Positions 28,798-37,744 are shown, counted from the stretch's first letter. The stretch is DNA of 38,658 nucleotides from Arenibacter latericius DSM 15913 (GCF_000424985.1 NZ_AUKX01000049.1:1-38658); one strand, 5' to 3'. The notes: generated by a model not told the origin, from the letters alone. Program-made: numbers and translations.

Positions 28798-29949
28798 ATG
28801 AAGCAACTCGAAAAAATTCTGGTACCAGTCGACATTAATGGCGATTATAGTGAACAAATAAATACGGCAATTAAAATTGCCCGCGTATATAATTCAGAAA
28901 TTATTATTACTCATGTCCTCTCGGAAGAAGCTAGAAGTGGAAGTATAGGGATGAAGAGAATGCTTTTAGAGAGTGTAAATGAGGCGTTAGATAAGATAAA
29001 CGATACGTTTAAAAAGGAACGAATTATTACTAAAAAGCCAATTATTAAACATGGTAAGCTGATAGATAATATTTTAAAAACAGCTACTAAGCAAGATGTT
29101 AATTTGATTGTTGCAGGCTCTGGTTGTAAAGTAGAACACGATCGACATAAGTTGGGAAGTAATGCAGAAAGGCTTATGCGGTATTCACATATCCCCATTT
29201 GGGTAGTAACTACCAAAGAGGAATCGGGAATTAGTAATTTTCTATGCCCAGTAGACTTTTCTGAACCTTCTAGAACTGCCCTGAACTCTGCTATTTCTCT
29301 AGCTAAGGATTTTAATGCAAAATTAAGGGTTTTAGGTGTTGTAGAACCTGTGCTTAATCTTTCGCCTAGGTATCACTTAGAGGATTTAGATGAGGAGAAC
29401 AATCGCAGGATGGAACAGTTGGAAAAGGATATGACCAATTTCCTTAAGGATTTCGATTTTACAGGTGTAGATCATACGGTAGATTTGCAAGCAGGAAATG
29501 TTGCTTTGACCATAGTGAATATGGTTAAAAATAATAATCACGATCTCCTTATAATGGGAACCACCGGACGGTCTGGTTTAAAACGAGTATTAATGGGGAG
29601 TGTAACTAATAAGGTTACTCGAGAACTTCCTTGTTCTTTTATCACTACAAAGTCTAAGGACATTCTGCATTCAAAGTTTTATAATGATGTTAAGGAAATA
29701 GAACGACATTTTAAAAAAGGTCTAAAATTAGCCGACAAGGATAAAAATAATGAAGCAATTAGAGAATTTACTATCTGCCTTCGTATAAACAATATGTATA
29801 TACCAGCCATTTATAAATTATCTGAAGTTTACAATGAGTTGGGAGATGAGGCCAAAGCGATCTATTATAATAACATGGCTAAGGAATTGTTAACCCGATT
29901 ATGGGATGAGGAAATAGAGCATAAAATTAGAAGTCACTATAAGTCTTAA
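28798..29949 (+). CDS. Tandem universal stress protein with C-terminal helical extension
   Basis: The 383-residue protein has two Usp domains, about 1-140 and 147-283. The second carries the ATP-binding G-rich motif MGTTGRSGLKRVLMGSVTNKV; the first is less regular (GSGCKVEHDRHKLGSNAERL) but similar in layout. Residues about 295-383 are helical with a tetratricopeptide-like pattern (FKKGLKLADKDKNNEAIREFTICLRI; YKLSEVYNELGDEAKAIYYNNMAKEL), probably an interaction module. It is cytoplasmic with a likely general stress role. It stands alone between the PDE gene (158 bp away) and a strong terminator. Confidence 0.9.
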   Translation: MKQLEKILVPVDINGDYSEQINTAIKIARVYNSEIIITHVLSEEARSGSIGMKRMLLESVNEALDKINDTFKKERIITKKPIIKHGKLIDNILKTATKQDVNLIVAGSGCKVEHDRHKLGSNAERLMRYSHIPIWVVTTKEESGISNFLCPVDFSEPSRTALNSAISLAKDFNAKLRVLGVVEPVLNLSPRYHLEDLDEENNRRMEQLEKDMTNFLKDFDFTGVDHTVDLQAGNVALTIVNMVKNNNHDLLIMGTTGRSGLKRVLMGSVTNKVTRELPCSFITTKSKDILHSKFYNDVKEIERHFKKGLKLADKDKNNEAIREFTICLRINNMYIPAIYKLSEVYNELGDEAKAIYYNNMAKELLTRLWDEEIEHKIRSHYKS

Positions 29950-29982
29950 AAGTCGTTCATAATTTAACAACCCATTTAAAAA

Positions 29983-30025
29983 CACCCACTTAGTTTGTAA
30001 TAAAACTGGGTGGGTGATTTTTTTT
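29983..30025 (+). terminator. Terminator after the Usp gene
   Basis: CACCCACTTAGTTT (29983-29996) pairs with AAACTGGGTGGGTG (30003-30016) with two mispairs or wobbles, followed by a run of eight T. The minus-strand ABC1 gene converges from the other side. Confidence 0.85.
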
Positions 30026-30080
30026 AAGAGTCGGCATAATGATTATCAATTTTTATTTAAAGGGTACCATAACACATAAC

Positions 30081-31391
30081 CTATAAAGAACTGTAATTAT
30101 TGATTGTTATGTTGTTTGCTTTTAGATCGAACATTAGGTTATACAAGCCAAAAAACGTTCTGTTGATATAAATAAAATGCTTGGATCCACGATTTCCGTT
30201 CATTTTACGTAATTCGGTGTTTTTTGAGTAACGTTGCCCTAATTCTGTTATTTTTCCAAAAAAACGTTCATCGGAGAAGTCAAATTTTTCTACCTGAAAT
30301 GGTTGTGTAAAGAGTTCTAGCAATTCATGGAACATCTCGGTAAAGAATTCTATTTCTTCCTTGGAATCATCTTCTCGTAGAATTTCTAATTCGTATAATT
30401 TTGATATAAAAAAGCTATGATTATTAATGTTCTTCGGCTTGGCAAGTTCAAAATAAGGCACATAAAAATCGTTTGGAATTGTTTTCATGCATCCGAAATC
30501 TAACGCTATTAATTTGTTTTCTTTGGAAACTAAAAAGTTTCCAGGGTGCGGATCTGCATGAACCTTTCGTAATTTATGTATTTGGAACATATAAAAATCC
30601 CAGAGAGCTTGTCCTATTACGTTATCAATCTCTTGATCTTTATTATGGGCAGTAAACTCAGAAAGGTGTTCGCCTTTCATAAAATCCATGGTGATAATCC
30701 TTTCAGACGATAACTCCTTGTAGTAATTAGGAAATAGGAGGTTTGGGATATTAGAACAGGCAGTGGCAATCTCTTTGCTTTGTTTTAGCTCCAAAATGTA
30801 ATTTGTTTCCTCAATAAGCTTGCCCTCAACTTCTTTAAAATACTTATCCGAATCCTTGCCTTTTATATTGAACATTTTAATGGCAATAGGTTTAACCATA
30901 GCCAAATCTGATGCAATACTTTCAGCAACGCCGGGGTATTGAATTTTTACGGCTAATTTCTTTCCGTCTTTTTCTGCCTCATGCACCTGTCCAATACTGG
31001 CAGCATTAACAGAAGTGGTATTAAACGAGTCAAATAATTCAGTGGGTGGTTTCCCAAAATACTTTTTAAAAGTCTTTATAACCAAAGGAGGCGATAAGGG
31101 GGGCACTGAAAATTGGGCTAACGAAAATTTCTCTACGTAAGCCTGTGGCATTATACTTTTCTCCATACTAAGCATCTGTGCCACTTTTAAGGCGCTTCCC
31201 TTAAGCTGTTTTAGGCTATCATAAATATCTTCTGCGTTATTTTCGTTAAGTCGACTCCGAGCTACAAATTCCGTTTTGGTTATTTTATCACCATAATATT
31301 TTAGGTAGTTAACACCTACCTTTGCGCCAGTAGTAACTAGTTTGGAAGCACGATGTATTTTTGAAGTAGGTATGTTGTCTATTGTTTTCAT
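30081..31391 (-). CDS. ABC1/UbiB-family atypical kinase
   Basis: The 436-residue protein shows the ABC1 family features in order: the KGxxxKxxQ element (LKGSALKVAQMLS), the Ala-rich loop (NAASIGQVHEA), the VAIK-type lysine (LAVKIQYP), the catalytic HADPHPGN, and the metal-binding LDFG. Members (UbiB, Coq8) are ATPases or kinases that support quinone and other lipid metabolism. No strong transmembrane tail is seen at the C terminus, unlike UbiB. The gene lies 6 bp after a TetR-type regulator on the same strand, so the regulator probably controls it. Its biochemical target is unknown. Confidence 0.92.
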   Translation of the reverse strand: MKTIDNIPTSKIHRASKLVTTGAKVGVNYLKYYGDKITKTEFVARSRLNENNAEDIYDSLKQLKGSALKVAQMLSMEKSIMPQAYVEKFSLAQFSVPPLSPPLVIKTFKKYFGKPPTELFDSFNTTSVNAASIGQVHEAEKDGKKLAVKIQYPGVAESIASDLAMVKPIAIKMFNIKGKDSDKYFKEVEGKLIEETNYILELKQSKEIATACSNIPNLLFPNYYKELSSERIITMDFMKGEHLSEFTAHNKDQEIDNVIGQALWDFYMFQIHKLRKVHADPHPGNFLVSKENKLIALDFGCMKTIPNDFYVPYFELAKPKNINNHSFFISKLYELEILREDDSKEEIEFFTEMFHELLELFTQPFQVEKFDFSDERFFGKITELGQRYSKNTELRKMNGNRGSKHFIYINRTFFGLYNLMFDLKANNITINNYSSL

Positions 31392-31397
31392 TACCAG

Positions 31398-32057
31398 CTA
31401 GTTATTGGTGTTAATTTTTTCTTTGTATATAAATTTTCCAAAGTCGATTACACTCTTTAGTGGGGTAATGTTTAAAATATCGAAACTGGTATTGACGGAT
31501 TTTTCTATAAATATGTCGGTCTTCTCAAATGAGGCCGAAGTGTCGTCCATCCAAAATTTGAGTGTCAACAGTAATTGTAACCAGGCCGATTCTTGTAATG
31601 CACGTTTCTGAAATTTTTCTACCTGCTCTTGTTTTAAATCCAAGGTTTTAATATCTAAACCTGCAATGAAAGAGGTAAATCCTTTCTTTAGCTCGGAGAG
31701 TAAGGAAAGGCCTTTTAAGCTATTCTTATGCTTGTTAAGTGCAAATTGCACATAACTTCTATTTACGGTTAGATTTTCAAAAAACGTAAAATAAAAACTT
31801 AAGAGCTTATTCCGCGCGTCAAAGGAGGTATAGTCTTCGCTTTTTTCTAAAACTACAATGGTATTGTCAAAAAACGCTTTAAAAATCTGCTTTTCAAGGG
31901 CCTCAAAAGAACCAAAAAACTGGTAGAAGTGAGACTCTTCAAAATTATTAGCTTTTGCAAAAGCGAAGACCGATTTAGGGTTTTCGTTATGCTCAAGGAC
32001 ATATTCCATATATAATGAAATAATGTTGGTGTCTGAAATTATTTTCTTTTTTACCAT
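31398..32057 (-). CDS. TetR-family transcriptional regulator
   Basis: The 219-residue all-helical protein has a TetR-like N-terminal helix-turn-helix at about 10-55 (the FAKANNFEESHFYQFFGSFEALEKQIF segment corresponds to the usual recognition helix followed by the F-x-x-K-E-x-L pattern). Its C-terminal ligand domain is specific to its subfamily. The match to the TetR consensus is weak in the first helix. It probably represses its own operon, which includes the ABC1 kinase 6 bp downstream. The ligand is unknown; given the partner, a lipid or isoprenoid is a guess. Confidence 0.8.
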   Translation of the reverse strand: MVKKKIISDTNIISLYMEYVLEHNENPKSVFAFAKANNFEESHFYQFFGSFEALEKQIFKAFFDNTIVVLEKSEDYTSFDARNKLLSFYFTFFENLTVNRSYVQFALNKHKNSLKGLSLLSELKKGFTSFIAGLDIKTLDLKQEQVEKFQKRALQESAWLQLLLTLKFWMDDTSASFEKTDIFIEKSVNTSFDILNITPLKSVIDFGKFIYKEKINTNN

Positions 32058-32550
32058 GGTTTTTGAATGTATGTTACAAGGTACGTATTGTTTAATATTT
32101 CACGAAATAAATTAAACAAAGTTTAACAGCTAATTGATAAATAAAGAATTATAGTAGAACTTTATAAAATCTTTTAGACAAAACTATATTAATGCAAAAT
32201 TTACCTTTATGGTGCATTTTGTTCTAAAATTAAATTTTACTACCAAGTGTTAAGTTTTTGTAAGAATTTAATAGGAAATGGTAAGATTAAAGTGTTACTT
32301 AACCTATATAATTAGGAAAAGATCCTTTTGTATTTAATGGATAAAGCCATTACCTAAAGGATTTTCTGTAATTATTGTAAGAGTTGTATAACTATCTGTA
32401 TATCAACGATTTTATATGTATTTTAACGTTTTTATTTTATCGTGGAAAACTTAAAATTCTACCTTATTAAACTCCCCCGCATTATCTTTTTATTTTCCCT
32501 ATTATCTCAGTTTCCCCATTAGAAGAATTTTAATCGTAAATATTATAGAA
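32058..32550. other. 493-bp AT-rich divergent intergenic region
   Basis: It separates the TetR gene (minus) from the repeat lipoprotein (plus) and must hold both promoters. I find no gene, no strong hairpin and no unambiguous TAnnTTTG element. Confidence 0.5.
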
Positions 32551-34887
32551 ATGAAGAAAATTACAACCTTACTAATGGTGGTTACATTCGTGTTCCTATC
32601 CTGTGAAACCGATCCAATTAAAAGTGATGCTGTGGACGCTGTTAATGCCACATCTAAGTCCTTAAACACTGATAATTGTACCGTAGATCTGTTTCCGGAC
32701 TTACCTGAATTAGTAAATGCGTGTGCAGAAGCTAAACCAGGTAGCAAATCATATTTAGATCTTGTTATTGCAGATGGTTCCCTTGCAGGGGATTATGCTG
32801 CATGGTGTATTGATGTTGCCAGAACTTTGAATGCAGGAGATTGTTTTGAAGCTAATGTTTTCAATAGCTATGAGCCTGTACCCGCTGGTGTTGTAGATAA
32901 GCCCGAAAATTTTGACTTAATCAATTGGATTTTAAATCAAGATTTTGTTGGTGAACTCAGTGAGAATGGAGTAGATGCCTATACAATTGGGGATGTACAA
33001 TGGGCTATGTGGGAGTTAATTGATGATGCTAACTGTATCGCCTGTACTTATTTACAACCGTACAATGTAGGAAGAGCAAACGAGATAATATCATTTGCCA
33101 TAGCTAATGGTAAGGGGTACAAGCCTGGAGGAGGAGACGTATTAGCAGTGGTGCTTCAACCAACTGATGGGAAGCAAGTTGTTATAATACCCTATAATAT
33201 TGAATGCGAGCCAGAAATTCCATGTGACCCTTGTGATGGCAAAGTCACAGAACTTACATTAAAAAATAATGGAGATGGAGCCAATGTAAAAGTTGTTCAA
33301 AAGAAAGATGATGTAGTGGTTTTTGATGAGTATGTAGACGCTGGAGCTACTTTTAGTTTTTCTGGAAAGGATAAGAAAGGTACCCTAGGCACCGAGATTA
33401 TTATCTATGTTGATAATGACGAGCACACTAGAATACATACTAGTTGTTCCAAACCTATTGGTCCTGGATTGATAAGTGGCGATTTTGAAGTTATTCGTGG
33501 AGCGAGCCTTAAAGGAGGTGAACTATGTCCTGTGGATACTCCTCCAGGTGGTGGAGATTGTGGAGAATGCGAAGGAAAGGTTACAAAGTTAACATTGCAA
33601 AACAATGGAATTGATGCTAATATAAAAGTTGTTCAAAAGAAAGACGATTTGGTTGTTTTTGATGAGTTTGTAAGCTCTGGAGCTCAATTTAGTTTTTCTG
33701 GTGTCGATAAAAAAGGAACACTTGGGACAGAGATTATTATTTATATAAATGAAGTTGAGCATACAAGGATACATACTAGCTGTTCCAAGCCTATTGGTCC
33801 TGGATTTATTAGTGGTGATTTTGAAGTGGTAGGTGGAGCAAGTCTCAAAGGAGGTGAGCTTTGTCCGGTAGATACTCCTCCCGGTGGTGGAGATTGTGGT
33901 GAATGTGATGGAAAAGTCACTAAACTAACACTACAGAATAATGGAAGTGATGCTATAATAAAAGTGGTCCAAAAGAAAGATGAGGTGTCTATATTTGATG
34001 GGTTTGTAAGCTCTGAATCTTCATTCAGCTTTACAGGAAAAGATAAGAATAGAACTCTAGGTACAGAGATTATCATTTATGTTAATGGAGCTGAGCATAC
34101 TAGAATTCATACTAGTTGTTCTAAACCTATAGGTCCTGGATTGATAAGTGGTGATTTTGAAGTTGTTGGTGGAGCAAGTCTCAAAGGGGGTGATTTATGT
34201 CCGGTAGATACCCCACCTGTAGGCGGGGACTGCGGTGAATGTGATGGGAAAGTTACCAAGTTAACTCTTCTAAATAATGGAAATATTGCTTCTATAAGGG
34301 TAGCACAAAAGAAAGATGATATAACTGTTTACCAAGGAAAGGTTGCCAATGGAGCTTCATTCAGTTTTTCAGGATTAGATAAAAATGGTACGTTGGGCAC
34401 AGAAATAATTATTTATGTTGATGGAAAAGAGCATGTCAGGGTTCATACCAGTTGTTCTAAACCTATTGGAACAGGACTTAAAATTGGAGATTTTGTGGTT
34501 GTAGGTGGTGCCAGCCTTAAGGGAGGTGAATTATGCCCAGTAGATGTTCCTTCAGTACCCCCGAGTAACGAAGATTGCGGTGAGTGCGAAGGAAAAGCTA
34601 CCAATTTAATTTTGCAAAATAAGGGAGGTCAAGCTTTAGTAAGAGTGGAGCAAAAGGATGGAGATGTCGTTTTTGAGGCAACTGTGGCCTCAGGGGGGTC
34701 ATTTAATTTTTCTGGAACCGATAAGAATGGAACACTAGGTACCGAAATTACCATTTACGTAAATGGAGTTAAACACACTAGTATTCATACCAGCTGCTCT
34801 AAGCCGCTAGGACCAGGCCTTGTTAGTGGGGATTTCAAAGTTCTTGGTGGAGCAAGCCTAAAAGGTGGTGAGTTTTGCCCCCTATAG
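32551..34887 (+). CDS. Surface lipoprotein: thioester-domain-like N terminus plus five 112-residue repeats
   Basis: The 778-residue protein begins with a lipoprotein signal (VFLSC, Cys18). Residues about 40-220 form a Cys-rich domain with AWCIDV (Cys86), a middle LINWILNQ (123-130) and DVQWAMWELID (Gln150). This order resembles the Cys and Gln motifs of thioester (TED) adhesin domains, in which the two side chains crosslink and can bind covalently to a host or surface amine. Five tandem repeats follow from Cys228, each with C-x-GKV, GTLGTEI, IHTSCSKPIGPG, GASLKGGELCP and a Pro/Gly linker ending CGEC. The protein ends at the last repeat (GGEFCPL) without a type IX sorting domain. Surface attachment is inferred; the TED assignment is my own pattern match. 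Confidence 0.8.
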   Translation: MKKITTLLMVVTFVFLSCETDPIKSDAVDAVNATSKSLNTDNCTVDLFPDLPELVNACAEAKPGSKSYLDLVIADGSLAGDYAAWCIDVARTLNAGDCFEANVFNSYEPVPAGVVDKPENFDLINWILNQDFVGELSENGVDAYTIGDVQWAMWELIDDANCIACTYLQPYNVGRANEIISFAIANGKGYKPGGGDVLAVVLQPTDGKQVVIIPYNIECEPEIPCDPCDGKVTELTLKNNGDGANVKVVQKKDDVVVFDEYVDAGATFSFSGKDKKGTLGTEIIIYVDNDEHTRIHTSCSKPIGPGLISGDFEVIRGASLKGGELCPVDTPPGGGDCGECEGKVTKLTLQNNGIDANIKVVQKKDDLVVFDEFVSSGAQFSFSGVDKKGTLGTEIIIYINEVEHTRIHTSCSKPIGPGFISGDFEVVGGASLKGGELCPVDTPPGGGDCGECDGKVTKLTLQNNGSDAIIKVVQKKDEVSIFDGFVSSESSFSFTGKDKNRTLGTEIIIYVNGAEHTRIHTSCSKPIGPGLISGDFEVVGGASLKGGDLCPVDTPPVGGDCGECDGKVTKLTLLNNGNIASIRVAQKKDDITVYQGKVANGASFSFSGLDKNGTLGTEIIIYVDGKEHVRVHTSCSKPIGTGLKIGDFVVVGGASLKGGELCPVDVPSVPPSNEDCGECEGKATNLILQNKGGQALVRVEQKDGDVVFEATVASGGSFNFSGTDKNGTLGTEITIYVNGVKHTSIHTSCSKPLGPGLVSGDFKVLGGASLKGGEFCPL
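33232..34887 (+). repeat. Five in-frame tandem repeats, 336-bp period
   Basis: Units begin at 33232, 33568, 33904, 34240 and 34585. The first three periods are exactly 336 bp, the fourth unit is 345 bp because its linker is three codons longer, and the last is cut at 303 bp. The DNA identity is high in blocks such as the SCSKPIGPG segment, with mostly third-position changes elsewhere. The units arose by duplication and have been kept under protein-level selection. Confidence 0.95.
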
Positions 34888-34948
34888 AACCATTAAATAA
34901 ATCTCGCTAATATATTAGTGAAAACACGTTGGAAGTATGTATTTTAAT

Positions 34949-34977
34949 AAGCCACCCTTAAAACGGTGGCTTTTATA
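34949..34977 (+). terminator. Terminator after the repeat lipoprotein
   Basis: An 8-bp stem, AAGCCACC (34949-34956) with GGTGGCTT (34965-34972), is followed by a T-rich tract. The rest of the 309-bp gap to 35196 is plain AT-rich sequence. Confidence 0.8.
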
Positions 34978-35196
34978 TTTATAAGTGGGTAATATAGATA
35001 TCTAGGAGTTGGATGTATAATCATTAAATAAGAAATACAATTAAAACTAAGTATACTAATAAGGACAAGGAAAGTATATAATTCAAAACCGAATGATATT
35101 TTTTATTATAAAATGCATTTGGTGCTAGATAAATTAAAAGGAATATAAAATGGAAATCAATTTCCAATTTTATTATACTTATAGAAAAGTGTTCAA

Positions 35197-36504
35197 TTAA
35201 GCATAATTCTGAATAGAAGTGTTCATTACTTTTTTTCTTTTCCCTGAGGAGAGTTCTGGAATCTCATTAACTAATTCAATAGTAATTTCTGCATCGGATC
35301 CCAAAATATCTTTAAACTTTTTGATCAACTTTTCCTTATGAGTAAATTCTTGATCAATATTTAGCTTTATGAGGTATTCTTTTTTTCCTATTTGAATAAA
35401 TTGATATTGTTTAATGAGGTGATTATATTCATCCATAACAGGATAAACGCTATAGGACGAGATTAGATCGCCAGTAGCATCATAAATTAAATCCATTTTT
35501 CGTCCTTCTACTTTTGTAAGCACTGGCTCATTATTAATTAATTCCATGACACCAATATCTCCAGTGTCATATCTTATTAAAGGCATACTATAGTTAAAAA
35601 GATCGGTAACAACAATTCTTCCCATTTCACCTAGTTTAGTGGGAATGTCTTCATCCATATGAATTATTTCCACGAAGTAACTAGCCCAATTAATCTGAAA
35701 ATAATTATTGTTATCAGGTTTTTGCTGTGCAATAATACCTTGTTCCTCATTGGAGTACCTAGAAACAATGGTAGCGTTAAAATGTTTTTCAATAGATTCT
35801 TTAGTATAGTCACTTAATGCCTCTGAATTGGCGATAAATGATTTAATATTAACATTTATATTCTTTAGATTATTCTTATCTATATACTTACATAAAGTTT
35901 CAAGGGAAGATGCTATAGCGATAACACATTTTGATGAATGATCTTTTCGAAGTTCGTTTAACAGATCTTTTACGAAATCATCCGTCATTTTTGAAATATT
36001 TACTTTGACAATGTTTTGAAGTATCCTCCTTAGCTCACTTTTCCGCTCACCATTCCAAAGTCTAAAATAATACAATCTATCACCAATATTATATCCAACT
36101 TTTTTGAAAAAAAATAAGGTGTCGGCAATGTTTCTATTTCTTTTATTTTGATCTATAAATAATAAAAACGGAATACCCGTAGAACCGCTAGTAGATACCT
36201 TATGTAATTCATTTGCCTTAAATTTATTTGATTTAAAATCATCAAAATTATTCAGAATTAAATCTTTACTTATTATAGGTAGCTTTTTAAAATTGACTTG
36301 TTTGTATGGGGAATAAAAAGGAACTGTTTTAGTGGAGTGTTCCAATAATTTGTCTAATAAATTATTTCTATTTTCTGTGGATTTTTTTGAAAATGGATCA
36401 TCCATTACATGTAAAATATCCTGATAATGCTTTTTAATATTGCCGCCTTTGATAGTATCAATAGTCCAAAATCCGACATTTCTTATGGTGCTTGCAATCC
36501 TCAT
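35197..36504 (-). CDS. CapK-like / phenylacetate-CoA ligase family adenylate-forming enzyme
   Basis: The 435-residue protein belongs to the adenylate-forming group that includes PaaK and the capsule protein CapK. Visible motifs are the phosphate-binding loop STSGSTGIP (104-112), YSNEEQGIIAQ near the middle, and the IRYDTGDIG core followed by VEGRKMDLI. The C-terminal small domain (about 335-435) contains the conserved Gly-Lys-Arg-Lys-Lys end. It should activate a carboxylic acid as an acyl-adenylate. Such genes normally sit in polysaccharide loci, but no glycosyltransferase or export gene is nearby. It is more AT-rich than its neighbours, so recent acquisition is possible. Confidence 0.85.
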   Translation of the reverse strand: MRIASTIRNVGFWTIDTIKGGNIKKHYQDILHVMDDPFSKKSTENRNNLLDKLLEHSTKTVPFYSPYKQVNFKKLPIISKDLILNNFDDFKSNKFKANELHKVSTSGSTGIPFLLFIDQNKRNRNIADTLFFFKKVGYNIGDRLYYFRLWNGERKSELRRILQNIVKVNISKMTDDFVKDLLNELRKDHSSKCVIAIASSLETLCKYIDKNNLKNINVNIKSFIANSEALSDYTKESIEKHFNATIVSRYSNEEQGIIAQQKPDNNNYFQINWASYFVEIIHMDEDIPTKLGEMGRIVVTDLFNYSMPLIRYDTGDIGVMELINNEPVLTKVEGRKMDLIYDATGDLISSYSVYPVMDEYNHLIKQYQFIQIGKKEYLIKLNIDQEFTHKEKLIKKFKDILGSDAEITIELVNEIPELSSGKRKKVMNTSIQNYA

Positions 36505-36744
36505 TGATTTGATACATGTTTTAGGTTATTTAAATTTAATTAACTTTTACAAGCAAACCATAATTTTGTTGTGAAAAATTAAAGCTAATTGAAAGTTATA
36601 TATTGGCGAAATATTCCCTCAAAGTGGTGATTATTAGTGTTGTAAATTGTCTAAGCTGTAATCTGTAAACAAAAGTTAATACAAATTAGGAAAGCTATTT
36701 TTTCCTGGATATTGAAACAGCACCTCAGTCTGTATTTAAATAAA

Positions 36745-36772
36745 CAAAAAAAGCCCCAATATTCGGGGCTTT
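36745..36772 (-). terminator. Terminator of the PA2169-family gene
   Basis: AAAGCCCC (36750-36757) pairs with GGGGCTTT (36765-36772). Read on the minus strand it ends in a run of seven T, 20 bp after the stop of the 36793-37242 gene. The 288-bp gap to the CapK-like gene holds nothing else I can name. Confidence 0.9.
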
Positions 36773-36792
36773 AGAAAGGATGGGGGGAAGAA

Positions 36793-37242
36793 CTACCTTA
36801 AATCTTCCAAAGTTCTATTTTGTGTTAAATCTTGTTTTAGAGCGTCTCGCTGTGCTCTAATAATAGAGGCAACAGATGGTGGTAAATGGGTGTCTGCCAA
36901 TATTTCATTATACTCCTCTATGGCTGCTTTATCGCCTCTGATCGCTTCTTCTAACATGGCTTCTGCATCATCACCAGAAAAGAATGCCTTAACATCCATC
37001 CAAGTTCTATGCAATGCACCTGCTGCACTACCATCAATTTTGTCTCTTGTCTCTAAGGCAGGAGTCGCCGTTTTTAGCTCTACTAAAAAAGTACGGCGCT
37101 TTTTTGCTTTATTACTAAAATACATTTTTAGCCCTGCTTCTTCTGTATTTTCAGCAGCTTTTTCATACCCTTTAATTGCATCTTCATTCTTTTGAATGAT
37201 GTCATTTAGTCGATCCTCAATTTCTTTTATATCCTTATTCAT
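36793..37242 (-). CDS. PA2169-family four-helix-bundle protein (DUF2383)
   Basis: The 149-residue protein is entirely helical and ferritin-like. The pattern LNDIIQKNEDAIKGYEKAAENTE at 12-34, then LHRTWMDVKAFFSGDDAEAMLEEAIRGDKAAIEEYNEIL at 77-115, is typical of the PA2169/DUF2383 family. These proteins are often induced in stress or stationary phase, and their function is not established. There is no signal peptide. The gene is monocistronic with its own terminator. The neighbouring Pmp3 and DUF421 genes give it a stress-gene context. Confidence 0.9.
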   Translation of the reverse strand: MNKDIKEIEDRLNDIIQKNEDAIKGYEKAAENTEEAGLKMYFSNKAKKRRTFLVELKTATPALETRDKIDGSAAGALHRTWMDVKAFFSGDDAEAMLEEAIRGDKAAIEEYNEILADTHLPPSVASIIRAQRDALKQDLTQNRTLEDLR

Positions 37243-37522
37243 TACTGTAAAATTTTATTCGGTAACCAATATGCCTACCGATTGGCATTGATCCAAAGAT
37301 AAGCAGAGGGTTAGAGGTAAATTATTCCAAATACGAATCTTATGAACTCAATCCCTTGATAATCAATTCCTATAAGTGTCCTTTCTAGATAGTCATATTT
37401 GTAATGGGTATCTACCGCATTATCTCGCAACAGAATTTGATAATGTCCTTTTTTTTAGGTTTTGCGTTAATGAAACCCTATATAATGAATGATATTTGTT
37501 ATAATATAAATAAAAATACAAT

Positions 37523-37675
37523 ATGTCTATTCTAACTATTATTTTAAACATTCTATTACCACCTTTGGCTGTATTTCTAAAACATGGTCTTGGGACTACC
37601 TTTTTGGTTAGTGTTCTTTTAACCCTATTAGCTTGGTTGCCAGGTGTAATCCATGCATTTATTGTTAATGGATAA
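37523..37675 (+). CDS. Pmp3/YqaE-family small membrane protein
   Basis: This gene encodes 50 residues. The sequence has the Pmp3/YqaE (UPF0057) architecture: a first hydrophobic helix with a Pro-Pro pair (ILLPPLAVFLKHG), a short loop, and a second helix ending in the conserved LAWLPGVIHAFIVNG. Homologues are small inner-membrane proteins linked to salt, pH or membrane-potential stress. The start is the first ATG, with an AT-rich upstream region and no strong ribosome binding site, as is usual in this phylum. A terminator-like hairpin follows 29 bp downstream. The identification is confident despite the small size. Confidence 0.9.
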   Translation: MSILTIILNILLPPLAVFLKHGLGTTFLVSVLLTLLAWLPGVIHAFIVNG

Positions 37676-37703
37676 GTTAAGGGAATTTTCATTTCTTAAT
37701 ATT

Positions 37704-37744
37704 AAAACTGCCAACATTGAAATTGAATCTGACGCAGTTTTTTT
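37704..37744 (+). terminator. Probable terminator of the Pmp3 gene
   Basis: AAAACTGC (37704-37711) pairs with GCAGTTTT (37734-37741), with a 22-nt loop and a T-run that continues to 37744. Confidence 0.6.

Noticed and set aside
33232-34887. CRISPR-like array
   Set aside because: The repeats are 336 bp long, in frame and encode protein domains; there are no short repeats with unique spacers.
37420-37692. 90-codon minus-strand frame
   Set aside because: It is antisense to the clear Pmp3 gene at 37523-37675, and its composition is unlike a protein.
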